Positions 1 through 8,621 of a DNA stretch of 64,000 nt are shown piece by piece. Each line of letters begins with the position of its first letter. Position 1 is the stretch's first letter. A model generated the notes under the pieces. The model had not been told where the DNA came from. It saw only the letters and a program-made list of their open reading frames with translations, and ran no database searches. Source of the stretch: Thiovibrio frasassiensis (GTDB taxonomy: Bacteria > Desulfobacterota > Desulfobulbia > Desulfobulbales > Desulfurivibrionaceae); NCBI RefSeq assembly GCF_029607905.1, contig NZ_JAPHEH010000001.1, positions 1,951,530 to 2,015,529 on the forward strand. The letters are read 5' to 3'. Both the position numbers and the translations under genes were made by a program.

Positions 1-483
1 TAATACCATCGGTCTTTTGGAAAAAAAGAGCATGCCGGTAGCGCTGATATTTTTCAGGGTCAGGCCGGTGTGCAGATTGTTGTTGCTCCGAAAGGAAACA
101 TGGCAGCCAGAGGGAACATCGACCCGGTAACGGGCCCGGCGCTGCAAGCGGAAAATCTCTCCAGGCAGGGAGGATTGTAAGGTGTCCGCAGATTCAGACA
201 GGATGTGTACATCAAAATGGTTGGCAAGCTTTGCCTTGTCTTTAAAACTAAGACGGATCTTTTGGCAAGATTGCCAGTCGCGCGGTTTATCGATGAGCAA
301 CCCCTGATCGTTGGTGCCGATCAGGATGGCGGGTCCGGACTGATACCCCTTGCCGGCAAGAAAGATCGGCACATGTCCGGCCACGAGCCGTGCGATGGTT
401 CGGTCGATAAGTTCGCTTGAGATGGAGGATTCATAATCTGCGCCAATATCGAGCCAGCCCGGAACGGGGAGTGTTTTTTTCAT
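1..483 (-). CDS. PilZ-domain c-di-GMP receptor (partial, C-terminus off the left edge)
   Basis: 161 codons are visible from ATG 483 and the frame stays open to base 1, so the C-terminus is missing. Residues about 1-105 form a YcgR-N-like beta-rich region. The PilZ signature follows: RxxxR at R116-R120 within RLQRRARYR, then NxSxxG at N145-G150 (NISATG). These are the residues that wrap c-di-GMP in known PilZ proteins. There is no signal peptide or membrane segment, so it is probably a cytoplasmic effector acting on motility, pili or polysaccharide. It is the last visible gene of a minus-strand run with two diguanylate cyclases, which supports the assignment. Its start lies about 60 bases downstream of a short leader motif shared with the neighbouring cyclase gene. 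Confidence 0.85.
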   Translation of the reverse strand, partial: MKKTLPVPGWLDIGADYESSISSELIDRTIARLVAGHVPIFLAGKGYQSGPAILIGTNDQGLLIDKPRDWQSCQKIRLSFKDKAKLANHFDVHILSESADTLQSSLPGEIFRLQRRARYRVDVPSGCHVSFRSNNNLHTGLTLKNISATGMLFFSKRPMVL

Positions 484-541
484 GATCTCGGAACGAGTCC
501 CTTGAACGAATTAATATGCAAAAGACCTTACGCCGAACGGT

Positions 542-592
542 ACAGGCAGGCAATAAGGGGGGCTCTGTATTTTTTTACGAAGGGAGTCAGGG
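542..592 (-). repeat. Leader motif copy B, upstream of the PilZ gene
   Basis: On the plus strand this reads ACAGGCAGGCAATAAGG, then GGGGCTCTGTATTTT, and ends in AGTCAGGG. The first 32 bases match copy A (1870-1915) at 27 positions, and the AGTCAGGG end is also shared. It overlaps the stop codon of the heme cyclase gene and lies 59-109 bases upstream of the PilZ start. Read on the minus strand, a TTGCCT element is followed 17 bases later by TAAGGT, which could be a weak promoter. Confidence 0.6.
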
Positions 593-1843
593 TGCGATGC
601 CAACGCGGTTTCGGCCGGCTTTCTTGGCTTCGAGCATTGCGGCATCGGCTTGGTTGATAATAACGGACCGATCAGGTTGGGGAACGGTGGTCTCGGGTGA
701 GTAGCACGCCACGCCAAAGGTGGCAGTGATCCGGATCTGCGGGTGGTCGGCAATGCTGGTTTGGTGCTCGATGGCTTGCCGCAACCGCTCCGCCAGGGCG
801 GTCGCCTGTTCTCGTTCGGTTTCCGGTAAAATCATGAGAAATTCTTCCCCGCCGTAACGGCCAAGAATGTCGGTCAGGCGGCATTGCCCTTGCGCGGTGG
901 TGCTGATGGTTTTGAGGACCTCATCGCCTGCTTCATGGCCATACGTGTCATTTATTTCTTTGAAGTGGTCTGCATCAAAAAAGATACAGGAAAGGGGATG
1001 GCGGTAACGGGTGGCGCGTTCGATTTCCTCTGCGAGCCGATTGAGCAGAAAACGGCGGTTTTTCAGTTTGGTCAGTTCGTCGGTTGTCGCCATCTCCCGG
1101 ATAGTTTCTTCCGCAGCAGCCAGTTTTTTCTTGAGAGAGCCAACCAGGCTGAAAACGATTCCCAGTAAAGAAGCAAGCGTTACCGTGAACAGCAGGGCAA
1201 GAAGCAATTTATTCAGCACCAAGGCCCGTTCCATCTTCTCAATATTGAAGCGGATGCTGATGCCGCCACGGACATCGCCAATTCGGTATCCTTGGTCAGC
1301 ATGGCAGGAAAGGCATGATTCTTCAACGAAGAGCGGTGCCATATACCTGTAATAGGTGGCGTTCCCGTTCTTTTCCTTGAGGATCGTCTCGGATTTCCCT
1401 TGGGCAAAACTCAGGAGCGCTTGGCGCTCAAAGGTGTCCGGCGCATTGCCGGGATTGAGTGGCCTGAGGCTGGTGATGTGGAACTGGAACGCGCCTTCTT
1501 TGTCGGCGATTTCCGAGATCTCCCGGGTCATCAGGGCGGGGTTTTTCTTGGTATAGGTCTTGCCGTTACTGGCGGTGATATCGGGGCTCTGGAGGTAGGG
1601 GTTGGACACCATGCCCGGTGTTTTTTCGACAAAGACACCGCCGTGCAGGGCATTCCATTTCCGGGTGATGATAATGCTGTTGAAAAGCGCCTGCGCCCGC
1701 CCCTTGAGCTCTTGATCGAGGGCCTTCTGGTGATTGAGGTAGATACCGGTGAAAAGTGCGGAAATAAACAGCAGGATGACCATGCTGATATTGACGGCAA
1801 ACCGTTTCAGATGGGCACGATGATCTGATTTGGATGGGAGCAT
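587..1843 (-). CDS. Diguanylate cyclase with periplasmic heme-c (DUF3365/Tll0287-like) sensor domain
   Basis: 418 residues. A membrane segment at about 17-37 is followed by a periplasmic domain that ends in a CXXCH heme-c motif at C177-H181 (CLSCH). A second membrane segment lies at about 212-235, then a GGDEF domain with an active GGEEF at 331-335. The RxxD inhibitory site is present five residues before it (R322-D325). The expected role is making c-di-GMP from two GTP in response to redox state or a small ligand at the heme, with product feedback inhibition. The DUF3365 assignment rests on the topology and the C-terminal CXXCH. No good ribosome-binding site precedes the ATG. A short leader motif shared with the PilZ gene lies 27-72 bases upstream of the start. 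Confidence 0.88.
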   Translation of the reverse strand: MLPSKSDHRAHLKRFAVNISMVILLFISALFTGIYLNHQKALDQELKGRAQALFNSIIITRKWNALHGGVFVEKTPGMVSNPYLQSPDITASNGKTYTKKNPALMTREISEIADKEGAFQFHITSLRPLNPGNAPDTFERQALLSFAQGKSETILKEKNGNATYYRYMAPLFVEESCLSCHADQGYRIGDVRGGISIRFNIEKMERALVLNKLLLALLFTVTLASLLGIVFSLVGSLKKKLAAAEETIREMATTDELTKLKNRRFLLNRLAEEIERATRYRHPLSCIFFDADHFKEINDTYGHEAGDEVLKTISTTAQGQCRLTDILGRYGGEEFLMILPETEREQATALAERLRQAIEHQTSIADHPQIRITATFGVACYSPETTVPQPDRSVIINQADAAMLEAKKAGRNRVGIAP

Positions 1844-1869
1844 AGTGTGTCTGTATATCCGAGAAAGAG

Positions 1870-1915
1870 ACAGGGGGGCAATAAGGAGTACTCTGTATTT
1901 TCTTCTCAGTCAGGG
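1870..1915 (-). repeat. Leader motif copy A, upstream of the heme diguanylate cyclase
   Basis: Plus-strand text ACAGGGGGGCAATAAGG, AGTACTCTGTATTTT, then AGTCAGGG. It matches copy B (542-592) at 27 of 32 positions in the first block. It sits between the two cyclase genes and ends 27 bases before the heme cyclase start. On the minus strand TTGCCC is followed 18 bases later by TATACA, a plausible sigma-70-type promoter within and just beyond the motif. Confidence 0.6.
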
Positions 1916-1983
1916 AGCTGGACAGCGCAAACTTGTAGCGTGTCGAGGATCGCATGGGCTTGCTCTTTAAGTCGGATTTGCGG

Positions 1984-2766
1984 TCAAGATGGCAGTATGC
2001 TTCCGGAGGATTCGCCTGCGGGAAGCTCGGAGTAAGCGGTCACCTTGTTGCGGCCTGCTTCCTTGGCCCGATACAGGGCTTGGTCGGCAAAGGTCAGCAG
2101 CTCTTCCGGCTTTTTCGGGGAGTGGGCCCGGTTCGAGGCCAGACCAATACTGATGGTGACCCGCATGGCAAGCCCCTTGTCTTGATGGGTATATTCTTGG
2201 GCTCGGGCGCGGATCCGTTCGGCAATGCGGGTGGCGCCTTCCAGGTCGGTGTTGGGCAGGAGGATGGCAAACTCTTCTCCACCATAGCGGGCTACGATAT
2301 CTGTGGTGCGGGCCTCGTGGAGGATCTGTTCCGCAGTGCCTTTCAGGACCAGATCGCCGAAGGGGTGGCCGCAGGTATCGTTGACCTCCTTGAAAAGGTC
2401 GAGGTCGAGCATCATACAGGACAACTCCGTCCGGTACCGTTGGGAGAGAAGGAATTCATGGCGGAGCATTTCTTGGAAGTACCGGTGATTGTAGAGCCCG
2501 GTCAGGCTGTCGCGGCTGGACTGTTCGCGGAGGGTTTTGTTGAGGAGGCTGAGCTCATGGGCGACCTTGGTCATGCGATTGGCGTGGGAAATGAGCAGGC
2601 TGAGCAGGAGGGCGGTGATGGTCGCGGTTAGCCCGCCCACCAGGAGATGTTCCGGGTCAAAATAGGGGATTTCCGGGTGCAGAAAAGAATCGATGACCGG
2701 ACTGATGTTGGCCATGAGCAGGATAATGGCCAGATAGATCAGGGCTCGGATCATCTGTTGGCGCAT
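1984..2766 (-). CDS. Membrane-bound diguanylate cyclase (GGDEF)
   Basis: 260 residues from ATG 2766, chosen because GGGAGAA lies six bases upstream; an in-frame ATG 20 codons earlier (2826) has no ribosome-binding site. Two membrane segments (about 6-20 and 41-60) flank a short periplasmic loop with no recognisable sensor domain. A GGDEF domain follows with GGEEF at about 162-166 and the RxxD inhibitory site at about 153-156 (RTTD). It should be an active, product-inhibited c-di-GMP synthase at the inner membrane. It is the first gene of the minus-strand c-di-GMP cluster. The input signal cannot be told from the sequence. Confidence 0.88.
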   Translation of the reverse strand: MRQQMIRALIYLAIILLMANISPVIDSFLHPEIPYFDPEHLLVGGLTATITALLLSLLISHANRMTKVAHELSLLNKTLREQSSRDSLTGLYNHRYFQEMLRHEFLLSQRYRTELSCMMLDLDLFKEVNDTCGHPFGDLVLKGTAEQILHEARTTDIVARYGGEEFAILLPNTDLEGATRIAERIRARAQEYTHQDKGLAMRVTISIGLASNRAHSPKKPEELLTFADQALYRAKEAGRNKVTAYSELPAGESSGSILPS

Positions 2767-2872
2767 GCTTTTTCTCCCGTTTCCTGAAAGATTCAAAACC
2801 TGTCGTCGGCTGAATTTGCTGTGCATCTTAGTGTAGCAAGGAAGAACAGGAAAGTACAGCGGTTGCGGTTTT

Positions 2873-3946
2873 TTATAATTCCCCAGCGAGGCGGTTGATT
2901 AAGCTGCGATGGGGAGCGGGAAAAGCGAAATTTTCAAGTTCCTCCGGGGCTGCCCAACGGTATTCCTGAGCGGCCTTGAGAATCGGTTCTGTCTTGCTGG
3001 TTTGTAGGTGGCAATGATAACAATGGAGTGTAACCCGGTATCTGGTGAAGCTGTGTCGGATGGCGGCGATTTTTTCTAAGCGGTGGATGGTAAAGCCTGT
3101 TTCTTCATAATACTCGCGAACCAGCGCCTCTTCCGGCGTCTCCCCTTCTTTAATCCGTCCGCCGGGAAATTCCCAGAGATTGGGCCAGACATCATCGGCC
3201 AGACGTTTTTGGATGTAGATCTTGTCTTGGTGGTGGAGTATGCCGGTTGCCATACTGATTTTGATGATCTCCTTTGGTTTGCCGGTAACCGGCCTCTCGG
3301 ACACAACACCCATGGCAAAGGCTTCGCAGTGGTCGCGAAGCGGACAAAGATCGCAGCGGGGGGAACGGGGTTGACAGATCAAGGCGCCAAGCTCCATGAG
3401 GGCTTGGTTGAAAAAACGTGCCTTGCCCTTGGGGATAAGCTTGGCTGCCATCTGCCAGATGAAAGCGTGGGTCTGCTTTTCCTTGACCGGAGCCGCCAGA
3501 TTGAAGAGCCGCGAGAAAAGGCGTTCCACATTGGCGTCCACGATGGGGTGGTTTCGGTTGAAGGCCAGACTCATGATGGCCCCGGCGGTGTAGCGGCCAA
3601 TACCGGGAAGCTGAAGCAGGGCGGTATGGTCTTCCGGCAGTCCGCCACCATGGTTGCCGCTGAGCAGCCCGGCTGTCTTGAGGATATTTTTGGCTCGGGA
3701 GTAATAGCCCAACCCTTCCCACAAACGGAGGACCTCCTCTTCCTTGGCCTTTGCCAGGCTGGCAATGTCGGGGAAAGATTCGAGCCAGCGGTTGAAGTAG
3801 ACAACGACCCGATCCATCTGGGTCTGCTGCAACATGATCTCTGAAATCCAAATGTGGTACGGGAGGTAGGTGCGGCGCCAGGGAAGGTCGCGGCCATTAT
3901 TGGCGAACCAGTGGAGCAGTCCATCCTGGAGGGTAAGCGGCGGCAT
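2873..3946 (-). CDS. mutY: A/G-specific adenine glycosylase MutY with C-terminal Nudix domain
   Basis: 357 residues from ATG 3946 (AGG seven bases upstream; a TTG two codons earlier is possible). It removes adenine mispaired with 8-oxoguanine or guanine. Visible parts are the SEIMLQQTQ segment with the catalytic Glu near residue 33, the helix-hairpin-helix LPGIGRYTAGAI with catalytic Asp near 137, and the 4Fe-4S loop C-x6-C-x2-C-x5-C at about 185-203. The C-terminal 120 residues contain a complete Nudix box at about 255-277 (GGRIKEGETPEEA, then REYYEETGF). In most MutY proteins this domain only recognises 8-oxoG and its box is degenerate; here it could also hydrolyse damaged nucleotides. It lies 12 bases downstream of the SNF2 gene stop, same strand. 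Confidence 0.93.
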   Translation of the reverse strand: MPPLTLQDGLLHWFANNGRDLPWRRTYLPYHIWISEIMLQQTQMDRVVVYFNRWLESFPDIASLAKAKEEEVLRLWEGLGYYSRAKNILKTAGLLSGNHGGGLPEDHTALLQLPGIGRYTAGAIMSLAFNRNHPIVDANVERLFSRLFNLAAPVKEKQTHAFIWQMAAKLIPKGKARFFNQALMELGALICQPRSPRCDLCPLRDHCEAFAMGVVSERPVTGKPKEIIKISMATGILHHQDKIYIQKRLADDVWPNLWEFPGGRIKEGETPEEALVREYYEETGFTIHRLEKIAAIRHSFTRYRVTLHCYHCHLQTSKTEPILKAAQEYRWAAPEELENFAFPAPHRSLINRLAGEL

Positions 3947-3958
3947 GGTCAAACCTGT

Positions 3959-6900
3959 TCAAGCTTCCTTCAACAGACGCAAGAGGTCTGCGGGATTCAT
4001 GGCGTGGCTGATATCGGTTCCTTCCAGCAGGCTGTCCGCCAAGGCTCTTTTTTCATGGTGGAGATGGACGATTTTTTCCTCGATGCTGTTTTTTGCCACC
4101 AGGCGGTAAATGGTTACCGGGTGTTTCTGGCCGATGCGATGGGCCCGGTCCGAGGCCTGATCTTCCACGGCGGGATTCCACCAGGGATCCATGTGGATCA
4201 CGTAGTCGGCGGCAGTGAGGTTGAGGCCAACCCCGCCGGCCTTGAGACTGATCAAAAACAGGTCGCCATTGCCCGCTTGAAATTCCTGGACCTGGCGCTG
4301 GCGCTCCTTGGAGGGGGTGCTGCCGTCCAGATATCTGTAGGAAATCCCTTCTTTGTCGAGATGCTCCCGGACAAGGCTTAAATGATCGACAAACTGGCTG
4401 AAGACCAGGGCCTTGTGGCCATTTTCCCGCAATTCGTCGACAAGCTTGGCAAAGAGGGTGAGCTTGGAGCTGGGGATGTCCGTATCCGGCAGTACCAGGC
4501 GCGGGTTGCAGCAGGCCCGGCGCAGTTTCATGATCTCGGCCAGAATCTGCAGCGAGCGTTTCCCCGGCGGTCCGCCTGTCTGGCGCAGGTTTTCCAGGGC
4601 CCGCTGCCGGAGGGCGGTATAGAGCGCGGCCTCCCTTTCTTCCATCTCCACCTGCAGGAGGATCTCGGTGCGTTCGGGCAACTCCTCGAGAACCTGTGAT
4701 TTGAGGCGGCGCAGGATAAAGGGGCTGATCAGTTTCTTGAGTTTTTTCCGGGCCTCCGGGTCGTTGCCCCGTTCAATGGGGATGGCAAAGCGCTGGTTGA
4801 ATTGATTCAGGGAGCCGAGGAGCCCTGGGTTGATGAATTGAAACAGGTTCCAGAGCTCGGTGAGGTGATTTTCAATGGGGGTGCCGGTGGTGACCATCTT
4901 GAATCGGCCTTGCAGCAGCATGGCAGCCCGCGAGCGTTTGGTGATGAAATTCTTGATGGCCTGGGCCTCGTCCAGGATGATGGTTTCCCAGTTCTGGGTG
5001 GCAAGGAGTGCGGATTCTTGCTGGAGCAGGCCGTAGCTGCAGATGAGCAGATCGAAGGGGCCAAGTTCCGAGAGCATTTTTTTCCGCTGGCGTCCGCCAA
5101 AAAGAACCACCCTGAAGGTCGGGGCAAAGCGGTTTGCCTCCTCTTCCCAATTGGGGCACACCGAGGTAGGGGCCACCACCAGGGTCGGCCCCTGCACCGC
5201 GCGGTCAAGGGCCAGGGCCAGGGCCTGAACGGTTTTGCCAAGCCCCATGTCGTCCGCCAGGCAGGCGCCCACCCCCCAGTTGGCCAAGCGGGCCAACCAG
5301 TTGAACCCTTCCAGCTGATAATCGCGCAGTACGGCCTTGAAGGTGGATGGTATCTTGGGCTCGTACTCCTGGGCCTCTTTGAGACGGTTCTGCTGCTCTT
5401 GCCACCGCTCGTCCGTGTGGAGTTCTCCCACCCCGTTGGTGAAATCCTCCAGGGCCAGGGCGGCAAGAGGGTGCAAGCGGACCGTGCTTTTCTTGAGTTC
5501 GGCAAAGGCGGCGATTTCGTCCAGCCGTTTGCGCAGCTCCCGGGACAGGGAGAGGAAATGGCCATGCCCCAAGGGGATGAAGCGGCTGCTGTTTGTCTGG
5601 GCCAGTTCGAGCAGGGTGCGCATGTCGAGCACCAGGGATTCGTTGAGCTTCAAGGTTCCGCTCATCTCAAACCAATTGTTGCGTTCTTTTACGGTGAGGA
5701 GAAATTGGTTGAGCTCAGCCGGCGGGCTCACCGTCAGCCGTTCCCCTTCGGGCCATTCTATGATGACATTATCCGGCAGGCTTTGCAGCTCTAGGAGGAG
5801 CTGCAGGCATTCTTCCGGGTCCTGTAACAACCATTCCCGCTCAAGATCCGTCCCCTTTGCCAGCATGGGGCAGGATTCTTCGACAAGGCGTCCGTTTTTT
5901 TCTTCCAGTTCCAGGTCGCGCTTTGTCTGCGTCCGTTTGCCGCCGCTATGGGCGATGATGGTTTTGGGCCCTTCTCCCGGCCTTTGGTACGGGCCGTCCG
6001 GTTGTAACGGTCTGACGAGCATGGCCAGTCTGAACCCCGGGCCGTAAGGCAGGAGCTGCATGTGGATGCGCGAATCCGGCTGCACCTCGGCAACTCCCAC
6101 GGATTTGCCTTCGATGGTTGAGTGGACGGTCATGAAGGAAGAGATGTTGCCCAAGGTGGCAAAAAGTTCGTCCTTGCCGCCCAAGGGAACACTCAAACCA
6201 TTGGGCCCGATAATCTCCGCCACCCGGCGATGGTCCATGGTGATGGGGTAAATTTTGAAACGGGCCGGGGTTTCCCGGAGGACTATTGCGTCGGTATTGT
6301 CGGGCCATGGCGAGAACTGGATCAGCAGTGATTCGCCCTGCTGATCAACCCGCAACTCCGGTTCGCCCTGCAGAATCTCAACCGGGGTTTTGGGCGAGTC
6401 GGCAAGGAAGGCATGGGGGTGACCGATGAGGACCACCAGGGCATCGGGCATGGTAAAGCGGAAAAAAACGCCCCGGCTGTCTTTGCTTTCCGTAATGGTT
6501 TCACACGCGAGAAGATCCTGCGGGCTTAAATAGGAAGGTTTGTTTTTGCGATACAGCTTTCTGAGTGCCACCGATCTGCCCTTGGTCCATTGGCCACGGG
6601 CGGTAAGATTCTGAATCTTCGGCGCCAGGGAGATGAGGCCATCCTGGCTGCGGTAATCAATCATCCAGGCCAGTCGCGAGGAGGTCGTGGGCGGGGGGAG
6701 GTTCAGGGCTGGAGCCGAGCTGAAATTGAGGGCACGCAGGGCGCGTTGCCATTGCTCTTCCGGGGTAATGGCCGTGACAAGCGAACAGACTTCCGGAGGT
6801 TCGGGCGTGATGGCCGGGGGAGTTGATTTTTCTCCGGCCAGACGCAACAGGGAAGCATATTCGCAGGCAAGCCACAGATAGCCATGGGCCGCGGCTTTTT

Positions 6901-8116
6901 TCTGGTAGGCCTTGAGGTAAGGGAGGCAGACCGGGCTGGGCCTTCCTTCAATCCAGTAAGTGACCAGGCCCAGAAAAAGTGTGGTGATGCTGTGCGGTTT
7001 GGGCAGGATGCTCACGGCGGTGAGTCGGTCGCGGGCCAGATCAAGGCGGTTTTCCTTGGCTTCCACCAGGGCGAGGAGAAGGAAGTAGGAGGGCAGAAAA
7101 GGGTTGTGGGGTTGAATAGCCTCAAGGTCGCTAATAATGTCCCGGATCTGCTGGTGCGCGGTGTAATCCCCATTTTGCAGCAGGGCCATCAAGTAGAAGA
7201 GCCCCTCGACTCCGGTAAAATAAGCCTGTGCGTTCTGGTTGGCCTTTCTGATCTTGGCGAGATCTTCTTCGTAGCAGTGAATCGCTGCCGTGGTATCTCC
7301 GGCCAGCAACTGTTGCCAACCCTGTATGCCCAACGGCGGGAGCTGTTGCTGGCTTGCCTTGAGCCAGGTGGAGGCTGCCCGGGTTTCTCCCCGGATAAGC
7401 AGATGGGAGGTGAGCAGGTAAGAGAATGGCTCACGGTTCTTGGCGGGAAGTCCCTTGAGGAACCGCTTGTCTTGCAAGTATTCGAGAGGCAGGATGATTT
7501 CCGTCAGGTGGAGCAGTCCGCTGAGAAATATTTGGTGCAGGGCGTAGAGTTGGATATGCAGGGGGAGTCCGGCAAACCAGAGCGGGTCAAAAGAGTTGCC
7601 ACAGAGCGTGACCAGAGGGTTTTCCTGGAAACGCTCGGGGAATGTCTCCTGGAGTTCAAGAAGGGTAAGGAGATTGTGAGTATATTCGGTTTCGTCCCCA
7701 GCAAGGAGCGCAAGGCGAAGATCGCGCAGGACGCGATGCCACAGGGTGTCCGGGTCGGGGTTTTCTTCCGGGCGTGGGGTTGGCCAGGCATGTTGGATGG
7801 CGGAGGCAAGTCTCGGGAAGTATTTCTGTTTCCGGCAATCCCGCGCCACGATTTCGGCCATCTCTGCGGAGCAGACCCCTTTTTTTAAGAGATTTGCCTC
7901 TGCGAGTTCAGCGAGGGCGGCCAGGAGTTCTTCTTCGGTGGCCGTCGGCCACATTTGCCTTGGAGCCGAGGGGAAGAGGCAGGCAGTCAGGGCGGTTTTC
8001 CGAAGTGGTTCTCCGGCCAGAGCGCAAGCCTGCAAGGCGAAACGGGCTTTGGCTGGCAGGGATTGGTATATGTTCCAAAATGGGTTCTGAACTTTTTGCG
8101 AGATGTGTAATGGCAA
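3959..8116 (-). CDS. Very large SNF2-family DNA-dependent ATPase with helical N-terminal region
   Basis: About 1385 residues from TTG 8116, chosen because AGGA (overlapping the upstream stop codon) lies eight bases before it; the frame is open further upstream but would overlap the thioredoxin gene. The C-terminal 450 residues are a full SNF2 motor: motif I DDMGLGKT near 955, motif II LDEAQ near 1050 (DEAQ rather than DEAH), and motif VI QASDRAHRIGQ near 1325. The preceding roughly 900 residues are rich in Leu/Ala helices resembling TPR or STAND-type repeats in the first half, with a more beta-rich stretch after it. It probably remodels protein-DNA complexes; its partner is unknown. It is encoded between thioredoxin and mutY with short gaps, suggesting one transcript. 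Confidence 0.82.
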   Translation of the reverse strand: MPLHISQKVQNPFWNIYQSLPAKARFALQACALAGEPLRKTALTACLFPSAPRQMWPTATEEELLAALAELAEANLLKKGVCSAEMAEIVARDCRKQKYFPRLASAIQHAWPTPRPEENPDPDTLWHRVLRDLRLALLAGDETEYTHNLLTLLELQETFPERFQENPLVTLCGNSFDPLWFAGLPLHIQLYALHQIFLSGLLHLTEIILPLEYLQDKRFLKGLPAKNREPFSYLLTSHLLIRGETRAASTWLKASQQQLPPLGIQGWQQLLAGDTTAAIHCYEEDLAKIRKANQNAQAYFTGVEGLFYLMALLQNGDYTAHQQIRDIISDLEAIQPHNPFLPSYFLLLALVEAKENRLDLARDRLTAVSILPKPHSITTLFLGLVTYWIEGRPSPVCLPYLKAYQKKAAAHGYLWLACEYASLLRLAGEKSTPPAITPEPPEVCSLVTAITPEEQWQRALRALNFSSAPALNLPPPTTSSRLAWMIDYRSQDGLISLAPKIQNLTARGQWTKGRSVALRKLYRKNKPSYLSPQDLLACETITESKDSRGVFFRFTMPDALVVLIGHPHAFLADSPKTPVEILQGEPELRVDQQGESLLIQFSPWPDNTDAIVLRETPARFKIYPITMDHRRVAEIIGPNGLSVPLGGKDELFATLGNISSFMTVHSTIEGKSVGVAEVQPDSRIHMQLLPYGPGFRLAMLVRPLQPDGPYQRPGEGPKTIIAHSGGKRTQTKRDLELEEKNGRLVEESCPMLAKGTDLEREWLLQDPEECLQLLLELQSLPDNVIIEWPEGERLTVSPPAELNQFLLTVKERNNWFEMSGTLKLNESLVLDMRTLLELAQTNSSRFIPLGHGHFLSLSRELRKRLDEIAAFAELKKSTVRLHPLAALALEDFTNGVGELHTDERWQEQQNRLKEAQEYEPKIPSTFKAVLRDYQLEGFNWLARLANWGVGACLADDMGLGKTVQALALALDRAVQGPTLVVAPTSVCPNWEEEANRFAPTFRVVLFGGRQRKKMLSELGPFDLLICSYGLLQQESALLATQNWETIILDEAQAIKNFITKRSRAAMLLQGRFKMVTTGTPIENHLTELWNLFQFINPGLLGSLNQFNQRFAIPIERGNDPEARKKLKKLISPFILRRLKSQVLEELPERTEILLQVEMEEREAALYTALRQRALENLRQTGGPPGKRSLQILAEIMKLRRACCNPRLVLPDTDIPSSKLTLFAKLVDELRENGHKALVFSQFVDHLSLVREHLDKEGISYRYLDGSTPSKERQRQVQEFQAGNGDLFLISLKAGGVGLNLTAADYVIHMDPWWNPAVEDQASDRAHRIGQKHPVTIYRLVAKNSIEEKIVHLHHEKRALADSLLEGTDISHAMNPADLLRLLKEA

Positions 8117-8126
8117 TGGGTACGTC

Positions 8127-8573
8127 CTAGGTTCGGAGGAAATTGTCGAGTTTGGCGATAAGAGCGCCCTCGGGCAAGGCCCCGACAATCTGGTCGACAA
8201 CCTGGCCGTTTTTAAGGAAAAGAAGGGTTGGGACCCCTCGGATTCCGTATCGTCCGGCGCTGAGATGGTTTGTGCTGGTGTCGATCTTGGCGATGATCGC
8301 TCGTCCGAAAAATTGCTGCGCCAGTTTTTCAATAACCGGAGCCAGCATCCGGCAGGGACCGCAACTCGGCGAATAGAAGTCGAGGAGCATGGGCAGGTCC
8401 GCCTCGGCGATCACCTGCGCAGCCTCCTGATCGGTAAGTTCAACCGGCGTGGCGTAAGCGGCCATGGGAAGCGGGGTCTGGCACTTGCCGCAACGCGGCT
8501 TGCGGTGTTGTTTGCTGGCCATCATTTTATTTTTGCTCTTGCAGCTTGGACATGCAACAATCAGGGTATTCAT
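8127..8573 (-). CDS. Thioredoxin 2-type protein with N-terminal zinc finger
   Basis: 148 residues from ATG 8573, where the zinc-finger domain begins. Cysteine pairs C8-C11 and C28-C31 form the N-terminal zinc ribbon typical of TrxC (thioredoxin 2). The thioredoxin fold follows with active site C71-GP-C74. The usual Trp before the first Cys is replaced (SPSCGPC), which may alter redox potential. The cis-proline motif GVPTLLF is present. It should reduce protein disulfides in the cytoplasm under oxidative stress. It is the first gene of the minus-strand run trx - SNF2 - mutY and starts 48 bases from a divergent hydrolase gene. Confidence 0.9.
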   Translation of the reverse strand: MNTLIVACPSCKSKNKMMASKQHRKPRCGKCQTPLPMAAYATPVELTDQEAAQVIAEADLPMLLDFYSPSCGPCRMLAPVIEKLAQQFFGRAIIAKIDTSTNHLSAGRYGIRGVPTLLFLKNGQVVDQIVGALPEGALIAKLDNFLRT

Positions 8574-8621
8574 GGTATGCTGTCGATCAAGTGAGATAAA
8601 AGAATAAAAAGGTCGCTGTGC

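Noticed and set aside
1844-1983. c-di-GMP riboswitch in the leader of the heme cyclase gene
   Set aside because: The shared leader motif is short and shows neither the GEMM tetraloop/receptor pattern nor a clear pairing scheme.
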